A stretch of DNA of 64,000 bases from Bacteroidales bacterium H3 (GTDB lineage: Bacteria > Bacteroidota > Bacteroidia > Bacteroidales > Muribaculaceae): NCBI GenBank assembly GCA_001701135.1, contig DAAN01000009.1, positions 1-64,000 on the forward strand, written 5' to 3'. Every line of letters begins with the position of its first letter. The first letter of the stretch is position 1. The position numbers and the translations under genes are program-made. The notes beneath the pieces were generated by a model. It did no database searches. It saw only the letters and a program-made list of their open reading frames with translations, and had not been told where the DNA came from. Shown here in pieces: positions 44,115 through 51,743 of the stretch.

Positions 44115-45212
44115 TCAACCTTCTTCGTCGACTGCTTTCTTTACTTCCTCAAGATATTGTCTCCCCCATTTCAGATCTGGTTCGAGATGATTGCCTTCGG
44201 CCCACTCGTTCCATGCATTGATGAAAACAAAATTTTCCTGAGGAGAATAAGGCTTGAACCGGCGCATCACCTCCCTGAGCCAATGTCCGAACTTCGCAGG
44301 TGTGGAATTGCGAAGTATAAACATGCGGCTGCGGCGCCGTGATGTGTTATCCCACGACGGGGTGACGCATGGATATATCTTATAATCGGGTTGCGGCTCG
44401 GCCAGTGTCTTTTCAACAAGCTCGCCATAGTCAAACAGGCGCATGCGCCTTTTGTCGCCACAGGCGATCCGGAATATATATGCCAACCGTTTTGGCAATG
44501 AGCGCTTATGCCACATGCGGTCGCACACCTTGGTCATCGGCGGGAATTCAATGGCGGCATCAAAACCGGCATCAAGCAGCTCTGTACCGGTTTCGCGGAA
44601 ACTCTCCACGCGGCAAAGATACAGTTTCTTGCTTGCTTTGGCCGCTTCCTCGCGCCAGATTTCGATAGTGCGCCGCATATCGGGAAGCAGCGTCGACCGA
44701 TACACGGCAAAAACCGGTTTGCCGTCAACGGTTATATACCGGGGATCGCTGAAAACATGCTCGAGGAGATAGCGCATGTGGACACGGTCGTCATCCTCGG
44801 AGTAATTTTGCTTGATGAGTATTTCCTTTTCTCCACCATCCCAGGCGCGGGTCCAGTTCTCATTGGCCCAGCAAAGCATGAATGGGAAATCAGGCTCCCC
44901 CGATTTAAGAATCTCATCCACGGGGCGCTCCATCAGCCGGTGACCGTTGAACCAATAATGATAATAACAGAAACCGTAAATGCCATATTCTTTCGCCATC
45001 TCGGCCTGCTGGGCACGCACTTCGGGCAGGCGCAAATCGTAGAATCCGAGATCGGCGGGAATGTGAGGCTGATAATGCCCGCGGAAAAGCGGCTTTGCCT
45101 TGGCCACGTTGCGCCACTCGGTGAACCCTTTGCCCCACCATGCGTCATTTTCGGCAAAGGGATGAAACTGTGGCAGATGGAAGGCAATGACCCTTTTTGC
45201 GGTTTTATTCAT
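44115..45212 (-). CDS. WbsX-family (GH99-like) glycan-processing protein
   Basis: A 365-residue protein of the WbsX/Glyco_tran_WbsX family common in O-antigen and capsule loci. Hallmarks: IAFHLPQFHPFAENDAWWGK, GFTEWRNVAKAKPLFRGHYQ, PADLGFYDLRLPEVRAQQ, YGFCYYHYWFNGHRLMERPV, LCWANENWTRAWDG and the C-terminal INAWNEWAEGNHLEPD. No signal peptide, so it acts in the cytoplasm; the fold resembles GH99 but the activity is unproven. It starts 5 bases after the preceding glycosyltransferase gene. Confidence 0.9.
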   Translation of the reverse strand: MNKTAKRVIAFHLPQFHPFAENDAWWGKGFTEWRNVAKAKPLFRGHYQPHIPADLGFYDLRLPEVRAQQAEMAKEYGIYGFCYYHYWFNGHRLMERPVDEILKSGEPDFPFMLCWANENWTRAWDGGEKEILIKQNYSEDDDRVHMRYLLEHVFSDPRYITVDGKPVFAVYRSTLLPDMRRTIEIWREEAAKASKKLYLCRVESFRETGTELLDAGFDAAIEFPPMTKVCDRMWHKRSLPKRLAYIFRIACGDKRRMRLFDYGELVEKTLAEPQPDYKIYPCVTPSWDNTSRRRSRMFILRNSTPAKFGHWLREVMRRFKPYSPQENFVFINAWNEWAEGNHLEPDLKWGRQYLEEVKKAVDEEG

Positions 45213-45217
45213 GACGG

Positions 45218-46111
45218 TTACTCGAGATTGTCCCAGACACGGGGAGCTTTAGGATTCTTGAAAAAACGAATGAAATTTTTCAGCGAGCAGCGTATGCGCT
45301 CCTTGCGCAGTGTGGCGCGGTTGAATGCAGGCTTTTCTCTCCATGGCTGGTCGTAGTGAAGAATCTGCTGTCCGAACGCCCTGACCGTCAGCCCCCACTT
45401 GCGCAGGAACTGTCCGGGACCGTCATTTTTGACAATGCGGTTGACCGACACACTCTTGAAATGATACACCAGACTGCGTCCAACACCCTTGAAAATTCTC
45501 ACCCCCGCCATCCAGAGTTTTGCATTGAAATCAGGATCCGAAGCCATACCCGGTGAGAACTCCACACTGTAGCCTCCCACAAGATCCCAGATGTCGCGAT
45601 GTACCACCGTGGGTGGATTCCACACTCCCGACCAGTCCTCAGGCCTGAAGTTCTTATAAGTTTCAAGCAACTCCTTTTCGCGGAATGTTTCGGGAGTACG
45701 TCCGAAATCACAGTCGATATAATGACGTATGCGAGGCTGCGACTCTATAAGAGTGCAGCCGAAGTACCAGAGTTTCCCCGGCACTTTCTGAATCTCCTCA
45801 TAGAGCGCGGTGTCCCAGCCCGGGAGGAGATACATGTCGTCGTTGACATAGACCAGATAATGCGTCGACATCAATGGCCGCAGGCTGTTCATGGCCCAGC
45901 AGACGCCGATATTCTCTTTCGACCAGATGTGCTTATACCCCTTGTCGCGCACCCATTCTAAAGTTCCGTCGCTTCCGTCATTGACATGGATAAGAATCTC
46001 ATGAGGAAATTTAGAGTTCTTTTCAATACTCTCTATGCATAGTTTAAGAAAGCCGAGGTTATTCCAAGTAGGGATAAGAATGGAAAATCGTGGCGCCGGA
46101 GCTTCGGTCAT
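45218..46111 (-). CDS. family 2 glycosyltransferase, first gene of the glycan operon
   Basis: A 297-residue GT-A enzyme: FSILIPTWNNLGFLKLCIES, ILIHVNDGSDGTLEWV, NIGVCWAMNSL and the metal site VYVNDDMYLLPGWD; SPGMASDPDFNAKLW corresponds to the acceptor-side catalytic region. It opens a four-gene minus-strand operon (GT2, WbsX, GT4, GT2). No TAnnTTTG box is seen in the 104 bases after rpsP, which contain a strong rpsP terminator; the operon may rely on read-through or an unrecognised promoter. Confidence 0.88.
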   Translation of the reverse strand: MTEAPAPRFSILIPTWNNLGFLKLCIESIEKNSKFPHEILIHVNDGSDGTLEWVRDKGYKHIWSKENIGVCWAMNSLRPLMSTHYLVYVNDDMYLLPGWDTALYEEIQKVPGKLWYFGCTLIESQPRIRHYIDCDFGRTPETFREKELLETYKNFRPEDWSGVWNPPTVVHRDIWDLVGGYSVEFSPGMASDPDFNAKLWMAGVRIFKGVGRSLVYHFKSVSVNRIVKNDGPGQFLRKWGLTVRAFGQQILHYDQPWREKPAFNRATLRKERIRCSLKNFIRFFKNPKAPRVWDNLE

Positions 46112-46145
46112 TGATTCAGAGCTTTTTTAGACCTATTTAATACAG

Positions 46146-46182
46146 AAAAAATCCCGACCGGAAAAGTTCATTCCGGCCGGGA
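46146..46182 (-). terminator. rpsP terminator
   Basis: Minus-strand stem TCCCGGCCGGAA / TTCCGGTCGGGA with an 7-base loop followed by TTTTTT (46151-46146): a strong intrinsic terminator 33 bases after the rpsP stop. Confidence 0.9.
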
Positions 46183-46215
46183 CAGGATGTTTAGCAAGTT
46201 CTGTGCCGGAGAATA

Positions 46216-46806
46216 TTATTCGGCAGCGGGTGCCTCGGCAGCGGGAGCATCTTCGGCTGCTGCTTCAGCAGCGGGAGCGGCTTCGGCATTCTTGGCAGCC
46301 TCTTCGGCAGCCTTGGCAGCTTCTTCAGCAGCTTTGGCAGCAGCGATTTCGGCTTTCTTCTTAGCCACTTCCTCAGCCTTTGCGGCGTTCTGGGCAGTCT
46401 CCTGTGCGAGACGAGCCTTTTCAGCCTCCTGCTTCTTCTGAGCGGCTGTGTTCACGATTGCCTCGGTTGCTTTGGCCTTGTTGGCACGCCAGGTTTCAAA
46501 ACGACGCTGAGCCTCAGCTTCGTCGAAAGCGCCCTTGCGGACGCCACCCTGGAGGTGCTTCATCAGCAGCACGCCCTCGTTGGAGAGAATGTTGCGGACA
46601 GTGTCGGTGGGTTCAGCACCGTTGTTGACCCAATACAAAGCTCGCTCAAAGTTGAGTGTTACAGTAGCAGGATTAGTGTTGGGATTGTAGGAACCAATCC
46701 GCTCAATAAACCTACCATCACGTGGTGCCCTGCTATCGGCGATTACAATAGGATAGAACGCATAGTTCTTGCGACCATGACGTTGCAGTCTGATTTTTGT
46801 TGCCAT
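46216..46806 (-). CDS. rpsP: 30S ribosomal protein S16 with a long Ala-rich tail
   Basis: Residues 1-~85 are the normal S16 ([60 protein letters not shown]). A further ~110 residues follow: a charged helical region (~90-140) and an Ala/Glu/Lys tail with [18 protein letters not shown] repeats ending in AAEAPAAE. Long S16 tails are known in Bacteroidota but this one is especially Ala-rich. Transcribed alone from its own promoter and ended by a strong terminator. Confidence 0.95.
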   Translation of the reverse strand: MATKIRLQRHGRKNYAFYPIVIADSRAPRDGRFIERIGSYNPNTNPATVTLNFERALYWVNNGAEPTDTVRNILSNEGVLLMKHLQGGVRKGAFDEAEAQRRFETWRANKAKATEAIVNTAAQKKQEAEKARLAQETAQNAAKAEEVAKKKAEIAAAKAAEEAAKAAEEAAKNAEAAPAAEAAAEDAPAAEAPAAE

Positions 46807-46839
46807 TAAATAAAATGAATAAAAGAGTTTGTATTGCGT

Positions 46840-46903
46840 CTCCCCGTCAACCCGTGGCGGGGAAATGCGACTGCAAAGTTACTCACTTTTTCGGAATCTG
46901 CAA
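46840..46903 (-). promoter_or_regulatory. rpsP promoter and leader hairpin
   Basis: Minus-strand TTTG (-33, CAA at 46901-46903 on the plus strand), 19-base spacer, TAACTTTG (46881-46874). The leader then holds a stem TCCCCG / CGGGGA (about 46864-46839), a possible S16 autoregulatory hairpin. Confidence 0.65.
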
Positions 46904-46906
46904 ACA

Positions 46907-47020
46907 ATCAGCATGTTTTTATCGCAAATTTCTTTTTTCAGTCAGCTCAGCCAGCTTTTAATTCTACTTTTAAGTCAGCTATTTAAGATTTACAAGTGAA
47001 TACCGGTGAACAAAGCAATA
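46907..47020. other. AT-rich intergenic stretch without recognised features
   Basis: Part of the 400-base gap between rpsP and the ABC/GntR operon. It is AT-rich, with stop codons in all frames and no convincing promoter or stem. The rest of the gap is the long palindrome at 47021-47177. Confidence 0.6.
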
Positions 47021-47177
47021 AGTAACTGGTCGAAATTATTTTAATGTTTATTCGAGGAAAATTTTTAGAAGATTTTACTCGATGAAGAAGGAGTGTAGCG
47101 AGCTACACGACTGATGAAGAGAGAAAAAGATTCAAAAATTTTTCCGAAGAAACATTGAAATAAATTGACCGGTTAGT
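47021..47177. repeat. 157-base imperfect palindrome, MITE-like or hairpin repeat element
   Basis: Two ~75-base arms are inverted copies: the ends read AGTAACTGGTC and (reverse complement of the right end) ACTAACCGGTC, followed on both arms by A/T-rich TTATTT.AATGTTT, TTCG.GGAAAA/TTCGGAAAAATTTTT, and a perfect centre GTGTAGC-GA-GCTACAC at 47093-47108. Identity between arms is roughly three quarters with small indels. It has no coding potential. A folded transcript would be one long hairpin; size and terminal inverted structure suit a miniature inverted-repeat element. No clear target-site duplication was seen. Confidence 0.7.
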
Positions 47178-47206
47178 ATAAAATAATTTTGAACAGTTAC
47201 TTAAAA

Positions 47207-47314
47207 TTATAACTTTGAAAGAGAACGGATAAACGCGATGGCGCAGGGGATGGCGCCGAGCAGCAGCCCGGCCAGAAGACCCATAACTACGGTGGTGCAG
47301 ATTTCTGTTGTCAT
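47207..47314 (-). CDS. 35-residue membrane peptide after the GntR gene
   Basis: A very small open frame starting MTTEICTTVVMGLLAGLLLG, continuing AIPCAIAFIRSLSKL, i.e. one membrane helix (residues ~8-28) with a basic C-terminus. Its ATG is 13 bases after the GntR stop, the same spacing as the other genes in this operon. It fits no family I recognise; small membrane peptides of this kind can modulate a transporter. Its short length makes the call tentative. Confidence 0.5.
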   Translation of the reverse strand: MTTEICTTVVMGLLAGLLLGAIPCAIAFIRSLSKL

Positions 47315-47327
47315 GATTTGCCGGGGG

Positions 47328-47678
47328 TTATTTGGTGAGTAGTTCCGCCACTTCGGCGGGGGTGAAACCGAGGAATTGCATCTGCTCCTTGAATTCAGGG
47401 AGAGTTTTGCGCAGAAATTCCGCGCGACGTTCCTCCATGATAAGATTGGAGGCATCGGGGGCGACGAAGTATCCCATGCCGCGTTTCTGGTATATTACCC
47501 CTGCATCGGCCATATCATCGAAAGCCTTAAGGACGGTGCGGTTGTTGACACCCATCTCGATGCATAGATCCTTGGTCGACGGTATACGCCCGTCGGCAGG
47601 CCAATCGCCCGAGGCGATGCGGTCGTAGCAGTAGTCGGTGATTTGCCTGTAGATGGGCTTCCCTTCAGTAAAGTCCAT
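47328..47678 (-). CDS. GntR-family (YtrA-type) regulator
   Basis: A 116-residue regulator with the GntR winged helix (PIYRQITDYCYDRIASGDWP, GRIPSTKDLCIEMGVNNRTV, KAFDDMADAGVIYQKRGMGY) and only a ~45-residue helical C-terminal part, the short form typical of the YtrA subfamily, which controls adjacent ABC transporters. It lies third in the operon, 6 bases after the membrane protein gene. Likely represses its own operon from the promoter at 49353-49382; ligand unknown. Confidence 0.9.
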   Translation of the reverse strand: MDFTEGKPIYRQITDYCYDRIASGDWPADGRIPSTKDLCIEMGVNNRTVLKAFDDMADAGVIYQKRGMGYFVAPDASNLIMEERRAEFLRKTLPEFKEQMQFLGFTPAEVAELLTK

Positions 47679-47684
47679 ATTCTA

Positions 47685-48458
47685 TCAGATAGGTTTGCGG
47701 GACAATGCCCGGTAAATTAGTCGCAGGAAGACAATCAGCGCTATTACAAGCACTGGCAACATCACATACATTCCTATGTTTATTATCGAACCGACAACCG
47801 TACCCATCATTTCAGGATCGGCATCGGAGACCTCTTCAAAATTAGAAATGGCGACAGCGGCACCGAATATGCCCCACGACAGCCCTGTGATGAAATAGCC
47901 GATGACCAGTGCCAGTAGCGGTTTCCCGACGGGGTTGTTTTTGGCAGACACTACTCCCCAGAGGCATATGACTGTTGCCACGACATAGGTGAGTATGGAA
48001 TAGATGGCCAAGACTACGAAATTAAATTCCAGGCCGAGTTGCTCGCTTTCAGCAAATGCTATTTTATAGAATTTTTCCGAAGTGAGGTTAACGCCGCAGC
48101 AATAAGCAAACAGTTCGGAGAGCGACGACACCACCAATGGTATTATCACAAGGCTGACAATGAGCAGGAAAACGTAGAGTTCCGAGGTCTTCACCGGGAG
48201 GGTTGCACGGATTTCAGGTGCGCGGCGGCCGGCGAACACCAGCGGGCCGAGGATTATGGCATAATACGCCATGGAGAGAATGGTGACACCCTCGGGCGAG
48301 TTTTCCTGCAACGAGAAACAGAGACTGAGCAGGCCGCAGGCGAGTACCACCACCGGAAAAATCCAGATGCGGTAATCAAAACGGGGAAACCAGTAGCGGA
48401 ACAGCATGCCCACCCGGCGCCATGAAAAGTTATCGGAGATTATAGCTGATTCGTTCAT
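47685..48458 (-). CDS. ABC transporter membrane protein of the GntR operon
   Basis: A 257-residue protein with about six membrane helices (for example IWIFPVVVLACGLLSLCF near 32, LIVSLVIIPLVVSSLSELF near 120, VATVICLWGVVSAK near 160 and MLPVLVIALIVFL at the end). It overlaps the upstream ATPase gene by 4 bases and is the permease of that ATPase. Family-level sequence signature is weak; assigned from topology and context. Confidence 0.75.
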   Translation of the reverse strand: MNESAIISDNFSWRRVGMLFRYWFPRFDYRIWIFPVVVLACGLLSLCFSLQENSPEGVTILSMAYYAIILGPLVFAGRRAPEIRATLPVKTSELYVFLLIVSLVIIPLVVSSLSELFAYCCGVNLTSEKFYKIAFAESEQLGLEFNFVVLAIYSILTYVVATVICLWGVVSAKNNPVGKPLLALVIGYFITGLSWGIFGAAVAISNFEEVSDADPEMMGTVVGSIINIGMYVMLPVLVIALIVFLRLIYRALSRKPI

Positions 48459-49300
48459 TTTGTTTCAGTGAGAAGGTTAAGAATTGCTTCGCCCTGGGGG
48501 CAATGCAGTGCTGTATAGAGCAGTTCGAAATCCACATCGGATTCAGTGTCGGCATCGTCTGCCGATATGATCGAATGCCACTGGCCACCGGAAAGAGCCG
48601 AGAAGATTGCGGTTTCGGGACGGCGCCCCGAAACTGTAAACGCCACTCTGGAAAGAATATCGTCGAGGGTGGCAATTAGCTGCAGACGGCCATGGTTGAG
48701 GATGATGACCCCGTCGTATACTTTTTCGAAATCGGAGATGGTGTGCGTTGATACGATAATTGTGCGTTCGGGCGAGGATGCGTCGATTAGCATGCGCCTG
48801 AGACTGGAACGCGCCTCTATGTCGAGTCCGTTGGCCGGTTCGTCGAGTAGCACCAGAGGAGTGTTGAGAGCAAGCATATATGCCACCTGAGCTTTATGTC
48901 GGTTGCCCAGCGAAAGGCTTTTCAGTTTTTCGGAGCCCTCGAGTCCGAACGCCGAAAGATTGGCATAAAGACTTGCGCGGGAGAAAAAAGGATAAAACTG
49001 GGCGTGGCATCCGATCATTTCATTTACAGTACGGGCGGGAAATGCCATATTGTCGCCTAAAAAGGTCAACATGCTCTCTATCGAGGGGCAGCGGTGCGAT
49101 GCGGGGATGCCGTCGATGGTGCATGTACCCTCTGTAGGCTGAAGCAGGCCGGCGATGGTGTGAAGCAATGTAGTCTTGCCGGCACCGTTCTCTCCAAGGA
49201 GAAGCCAGGTGCCGGGGCCGATGAGCGCACTGACATCGGAGAGCGCCTGTGTGCGTGCTCCTTTGTATTGCAGTGTGAGGTGGTCGAGTTTGATTTCCAT
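48455..49300 (-). CDS. ABC transporter ATPase of the GntR operon
   Basis: A 281-residue ATPase: Walker A GENGAGKTT at 36-44, Walker B LVLLDEPANGLD near 145, switch His in VSTHTISDF. The signature motif is LSLGNRHKAQVAYMLA, a weakened form of LSGGQ. The C-terminal ~70 residues are unlike other ATPases and may meet the permease. First gene of ATPase-permease-GntR-small peptide, driven by a full promoter. Probably exports a toxic compound or peptide, as YtrA-linked ABC systems do; substrate unknown. Confidence 0.88.
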   Translation of the reverse strand: MEIKLDHLTLQYKGARTQALSDVSALIGPGTWLLLGENGAGKTTLLHTIAGLLQPTEGTCTIDGIPASHRCPSIESMLTFLGDNMAFPARTVNEMIGCHAQFYPFFSRASLYANLSAFGLEGSEKLKSLSLGNRHKAQVAYMLALNTPLVLLDEPANGLDIEARSSLRRMLIDASSPERTIIVSTHTISDFEKVYDGVIILNHGRLQLIATLDDILSRVAFTVSGRRPETAIFSALSGGQWHSIISADDADTESDVDFELLYTALHCPQGEAILNLLTETK

Positions 49301-49352
49301 TATCAGTTGATTAATTTGGTGCGGTGGTGTACATAACTACATTACCACAGCG

Positions 49353-49382
49353 CAAAGGTACAACCAATTTTCAAAACAGCAA
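49353..49382 (-). promoter_or_regulatory. promoter of the ABC/GntR operon
   Basis: Minus-strand TTTG (49382-49380 region), 19-base spacer, TACCTTTG (49360-49353); start near 49347, about 46 bases before the ATG at 49300. The GntR protein would be expected to bind here; no clear operator palindrome was recognised. Confidence 0.7.
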
Positions 49383-49413
49383 ACTTTTTCAGCAAAAAAT
49401 GCAACAAAAGCAA

Positions 49414-49708
49414 CAAAAAAATCGGAGCGCGGCCATGAAACAGGCTGCGCTCCGCTGTAAGATGCCACATCAAAGGATGCGATGAAACTCCGAAAGACAG
49501 GATTTGAGTTCTTGCTTTCCTTTGTAATCCGCCTGGCAGCGCCCTCGGAAGGGATATGGCTGCTTCACCGTCGCCGGTGAATGGGGCCCGCCATCAGAAA
49601 GCAAGATGGTCTCGGCATTTCATAAAAAATTGATGAGTTTCCCAATCAACTTTGGTGTGGCAATATTTTTCGGTATGGAAGGCTCTCGCGCCCTCCTGCG
49701 TGTATTTT
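49414..49708 (-). ncRNA. structured small RNA, 6S-like (Bacteroidales-1 type?)
   Basis: A non-coding unit with its own promoter (TTG at 49745-49743, 20-base spacer, TAATTTTG at 49722-49715, both on the minus strand) and its own terminator (stem CGGAGCGC-GCC / GGC-GCGCTCCG at 49454-49423, then seven T). Within it, plus-strand coordinates: stem GGAAGGC/GCCCTCC (49678-49696); a long rod pairing GAAAGCAAG (49597-49605) with CTTGCTTTC (49511-49519); inside the rod two hairpins, one with a GNRA-type GCGA loop on the RNA strand (49564-49581) and one GCAGC/GCTGC (49536-49563). The rod with internal bulges resembles 6S RNA and the Bacteroidales-1 motif; that assignment is recalled, not tested. Confidence 0.6.
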
Positions 49709-49835
49709 ATAACGCAAAATTACTTCAAAACGTTTAAATTCGCAAGAGATTCTCAAAAAAAATTCCGGGTGTTGCAACGAATCATGCCTCCTGCGCGTCT
49801 AATGCAATGAATGCCTATCGTAAGGCAATGGAAAA

Positions 49836-50522
49836 ATGATCACATTAAAAGAAATAAACAAGACTTACCCGGGGGCTGTGCCCCTGCATGTGCTTAAAGG
49901 TATAAATCTCGAGGTAGAGAAAGGTGAACTGGTCTCTATCATGGGCGCTTCGGGATCCGGAAAATCCACACTCCTTAATATATTAGGGATTCTCGACAAT
50001 TACGATTCGGGCGAATACTATCTCAACAACACCCTCATCCGCAATCTTTCGGAGAACAAAGCGGCCGAATACCGCAACCGCATGATCGGTTTCGTGTTTC
50101 AGTCGTTCAATCTCATCAGCTATAAAAACGCTGTGGAGAATGTGGCACTCCCTTTGTTCTATCAGGGTATTTCGCGCCGCAAACGCAATCTTCTGGCCAT
50201 GGAGCAGCTCGAAAAGATGGGCCTTGCCGATCGCTCGCACCATCTTCCCGGAGAACTCTCGGGCGGTCAGAAGCAGCGCGTGGCAATCGCACGTGCCATG
50301 ATCACCAATCCTGCCATTATTCTGGCCGACGAACCCACCGGCGCCCTCGACAGCAAAACATCGAAAGATGTGATGGCTCTCTTTCGTCAGCTCAATGCCG
50401 ACGAGGGACGCACTATAGTGATCGTTACCCACGACCCCGGCGTTGGTGAGCAGTGCAACCGCATCATACGAATCTCCGACGGCCTGATCGTGCCCTCGAC
50501 AAATCCATCACCCCGTGTTTGA
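49836..50522 (+). CDS. MacB/LolD-type ABC ATPase
   Basis: A 228-residue ATPase of the type that drives MacB-family machines: Walker [10 protein letters not shown] near 36, Q-loop [10 protein letters not shown], signature [16 protein letters not shown] near 142, Walker [16 protein letters not shown], switch His VTHDPG. It opens a five-gene operon (ATPase, two permeases, adaptor, outer-membrane channel) and the next gene starts inside its end (8-base overlap). No TAnnTTTG promoter was found in the ~127 bases before it; the upstream gap holds the small RNA on the other strand. Confidence 0.92.
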   Translation: MITLKEINKTYPGAVPLHVLKGINLEVEKGELVSIMGASGSGKSTLLNILGILDNYDSGEYYLNNTLIRNLSENKAAEYRNRMIGFVFQSFNLISYKNAVENVALPLFYQGISRRKRNLLAMEQLEKMGLADRSHHLPGELSGGQKQRVAIARAMITNPAIILADEPTGALDSKTSKDVMALFRQLNADEGRTIVIVTHDPGVGEQCNRIIRISDGLIVPSTNPSPRV

Positions 50523-51732
50523 CCTTACCAGCGAAATACTCCAGACTATCCGCAACAACAAGTTGCGCACCTCGCTGACCGGATTGTCGGTGGCGTGGGG
50601 TATCTTCATGCTCATTACGCTTGTGGCCATCGCCAACGGAGTTGTAAAGGATTTCAGCGACGATATGATGACACCCGAAAACCAGAAGATGAACATCTAC
50701 AGCGGCGTCACCACCAAGCCCTACAAAGGATACCGCGACGGACGCACCGTCAACCTGAAAAATCAGGATATGGCGACCCTCAGATCGCGTTTCTCATCAG
50801 AGGTTACCGATGTCACTTCTGAAATAGCCGGACCGTCGACAACTATGTCCTACGGCACGAAATCGGTGTCAATCTCCTATTCTGGTGTCTCGCCGATAAA
50901 GGAAAAATCGAGCAAAATCGATATGTGGGAAGGCCGGTTCATCAATGAGAAGGATATGACCGACAAAAACAAAAGCGTTGTCATCCCGCAGAAATATGCT
51001 AAAGAGCTCTTTCCGCCGGATGGAGAAGACGCCATAGGCAAGCATGTCAATATCGGCGGTCTTGCTTATGTGGTGGTGGGAGTATACGCCGACCGATGGC
51101 GCCGCGACGTGTATATCCCCTACTCCACGGCCCAGATGTTTACCGAAGACAAGAGCAACATCAACTCCATGACCGTGCAGGTGGCCGATGTCACATCGTC
51201 GGAACAGGCCGAGAGTCTTGAAAAGGGATTCAGAGCCACTCTTGCCGGGATACATGATTTCGACCCGTCCGACCAGTCGGGCGTGTTTATATGGAATTCG
51301 ATTGCGCAGCTGCTCACCGTCAACAAGGGCATGGGCATCCTAAGCGTAAGTGTCTGGGTGCTGGGACTGCTCACTCTGCTCAGCGGCATCATCGGCATAA
51401 GCAACATAATGTTTGTATCGGTTAAAGAGCGAACTCACGAAATCGGCATCCGCCGTGCCATCGGAGCCAAACCCCGCAAAATCCTCACCCAGATTCTGGC
51501 CGAATCCGTTGCCATCACCACCATCTTCGGATATATCGGCATCGTTCTCGGGATGGTGCTCACGGGCATTCTCTCAAGTCTGCTGAGCGACATGTTTGGC
51601 AGATCGCGCGTTGACATCGCCATTGCCGTGGAGGTGACCGTGGTACTTATTATCGCAGGTGCTCTCGCCGGACTCTTCCCGGCTCTGAAAGCACTGAAAA
51701 TCAAACCTGTGGAGGCGCTCCGCGACGAATAA
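50515..51732 (+). CDS. MacB-type permease 1
   Basis: A 405-residue permease of the FtsX/MacB fold, starting at a GTG inside the ATPase gene. An N-terminal membrane helix (SLTGLSVAWGIFMLITLVAI) is followed by a ~220-residue periplasmic domain and three C-terminal helices (around VWVLGLLTLLSGIIGISNIM, ITTIFGYIGIVLGMVL and VEVTVVLIIAGALAGLFPAL). The conserved VKERTHEIGIRRAIGAKP loop, which couples to the ATPase, is intact. It lacks its own ATPase domain, unlike E. coli MacB, and probably pairs with the next gene. Confidence 0.9.
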   Translation: MFDLTSEILQTIRNNKLRTSLTGLSVAWGIFMLITLVAIANGVVKDFSDDMMTPENQKMNIYSGVTTKPYKGYRDGRTVNLKNQDMATLRSRFSSEVTDVTSEIAGPSTTMSYGTKSVSISYSGVSPIKEKSSKIDMWEGRFINEKDMTDKNKSVVIPQKYAKELFPPDGEDAIGKHVNIGGLAYVVVGVYADRWRRDVYIPYSTAQMFTEDKSNINSMTVQVADVTSSEQAESLEKGFRATLAGIHDFDPSDQSGVFIWNSIAQLLTVNKGMGILSVSVWVLGLLTLLSGIIGISNIMFVSVKERTHEIGIRRAIGAKPRKILTQILAESVAITTIFGYIGIVLGMVLTGILSSLLSDMFGRSRVDIAIAVEVTVVLIIAGALAGLFPALKALKIKPVEALRDE

Positions 51733-51743
51733 CACTTACAGCA

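Noticed and set aside
46187..46441. Ala/Ser-rich plus-strand frame
   Set aside because: Complement of the Ala-rich rpsP tail.
47021..47177. Simple rho-independent terminator
   Set aside because: The paired region is several times longer than a terminator stem and AT-rich, without a T-tract at the expected place.
49414..49708. tmRNA, RNase P RNA or SRP RNA as identity of the small RNA
   Set aside because: No tRNA-like ends or tag frame, no RNase P conserved core, and the GGAA-type SRP loop context is not matched; the rod form fits 6S better.
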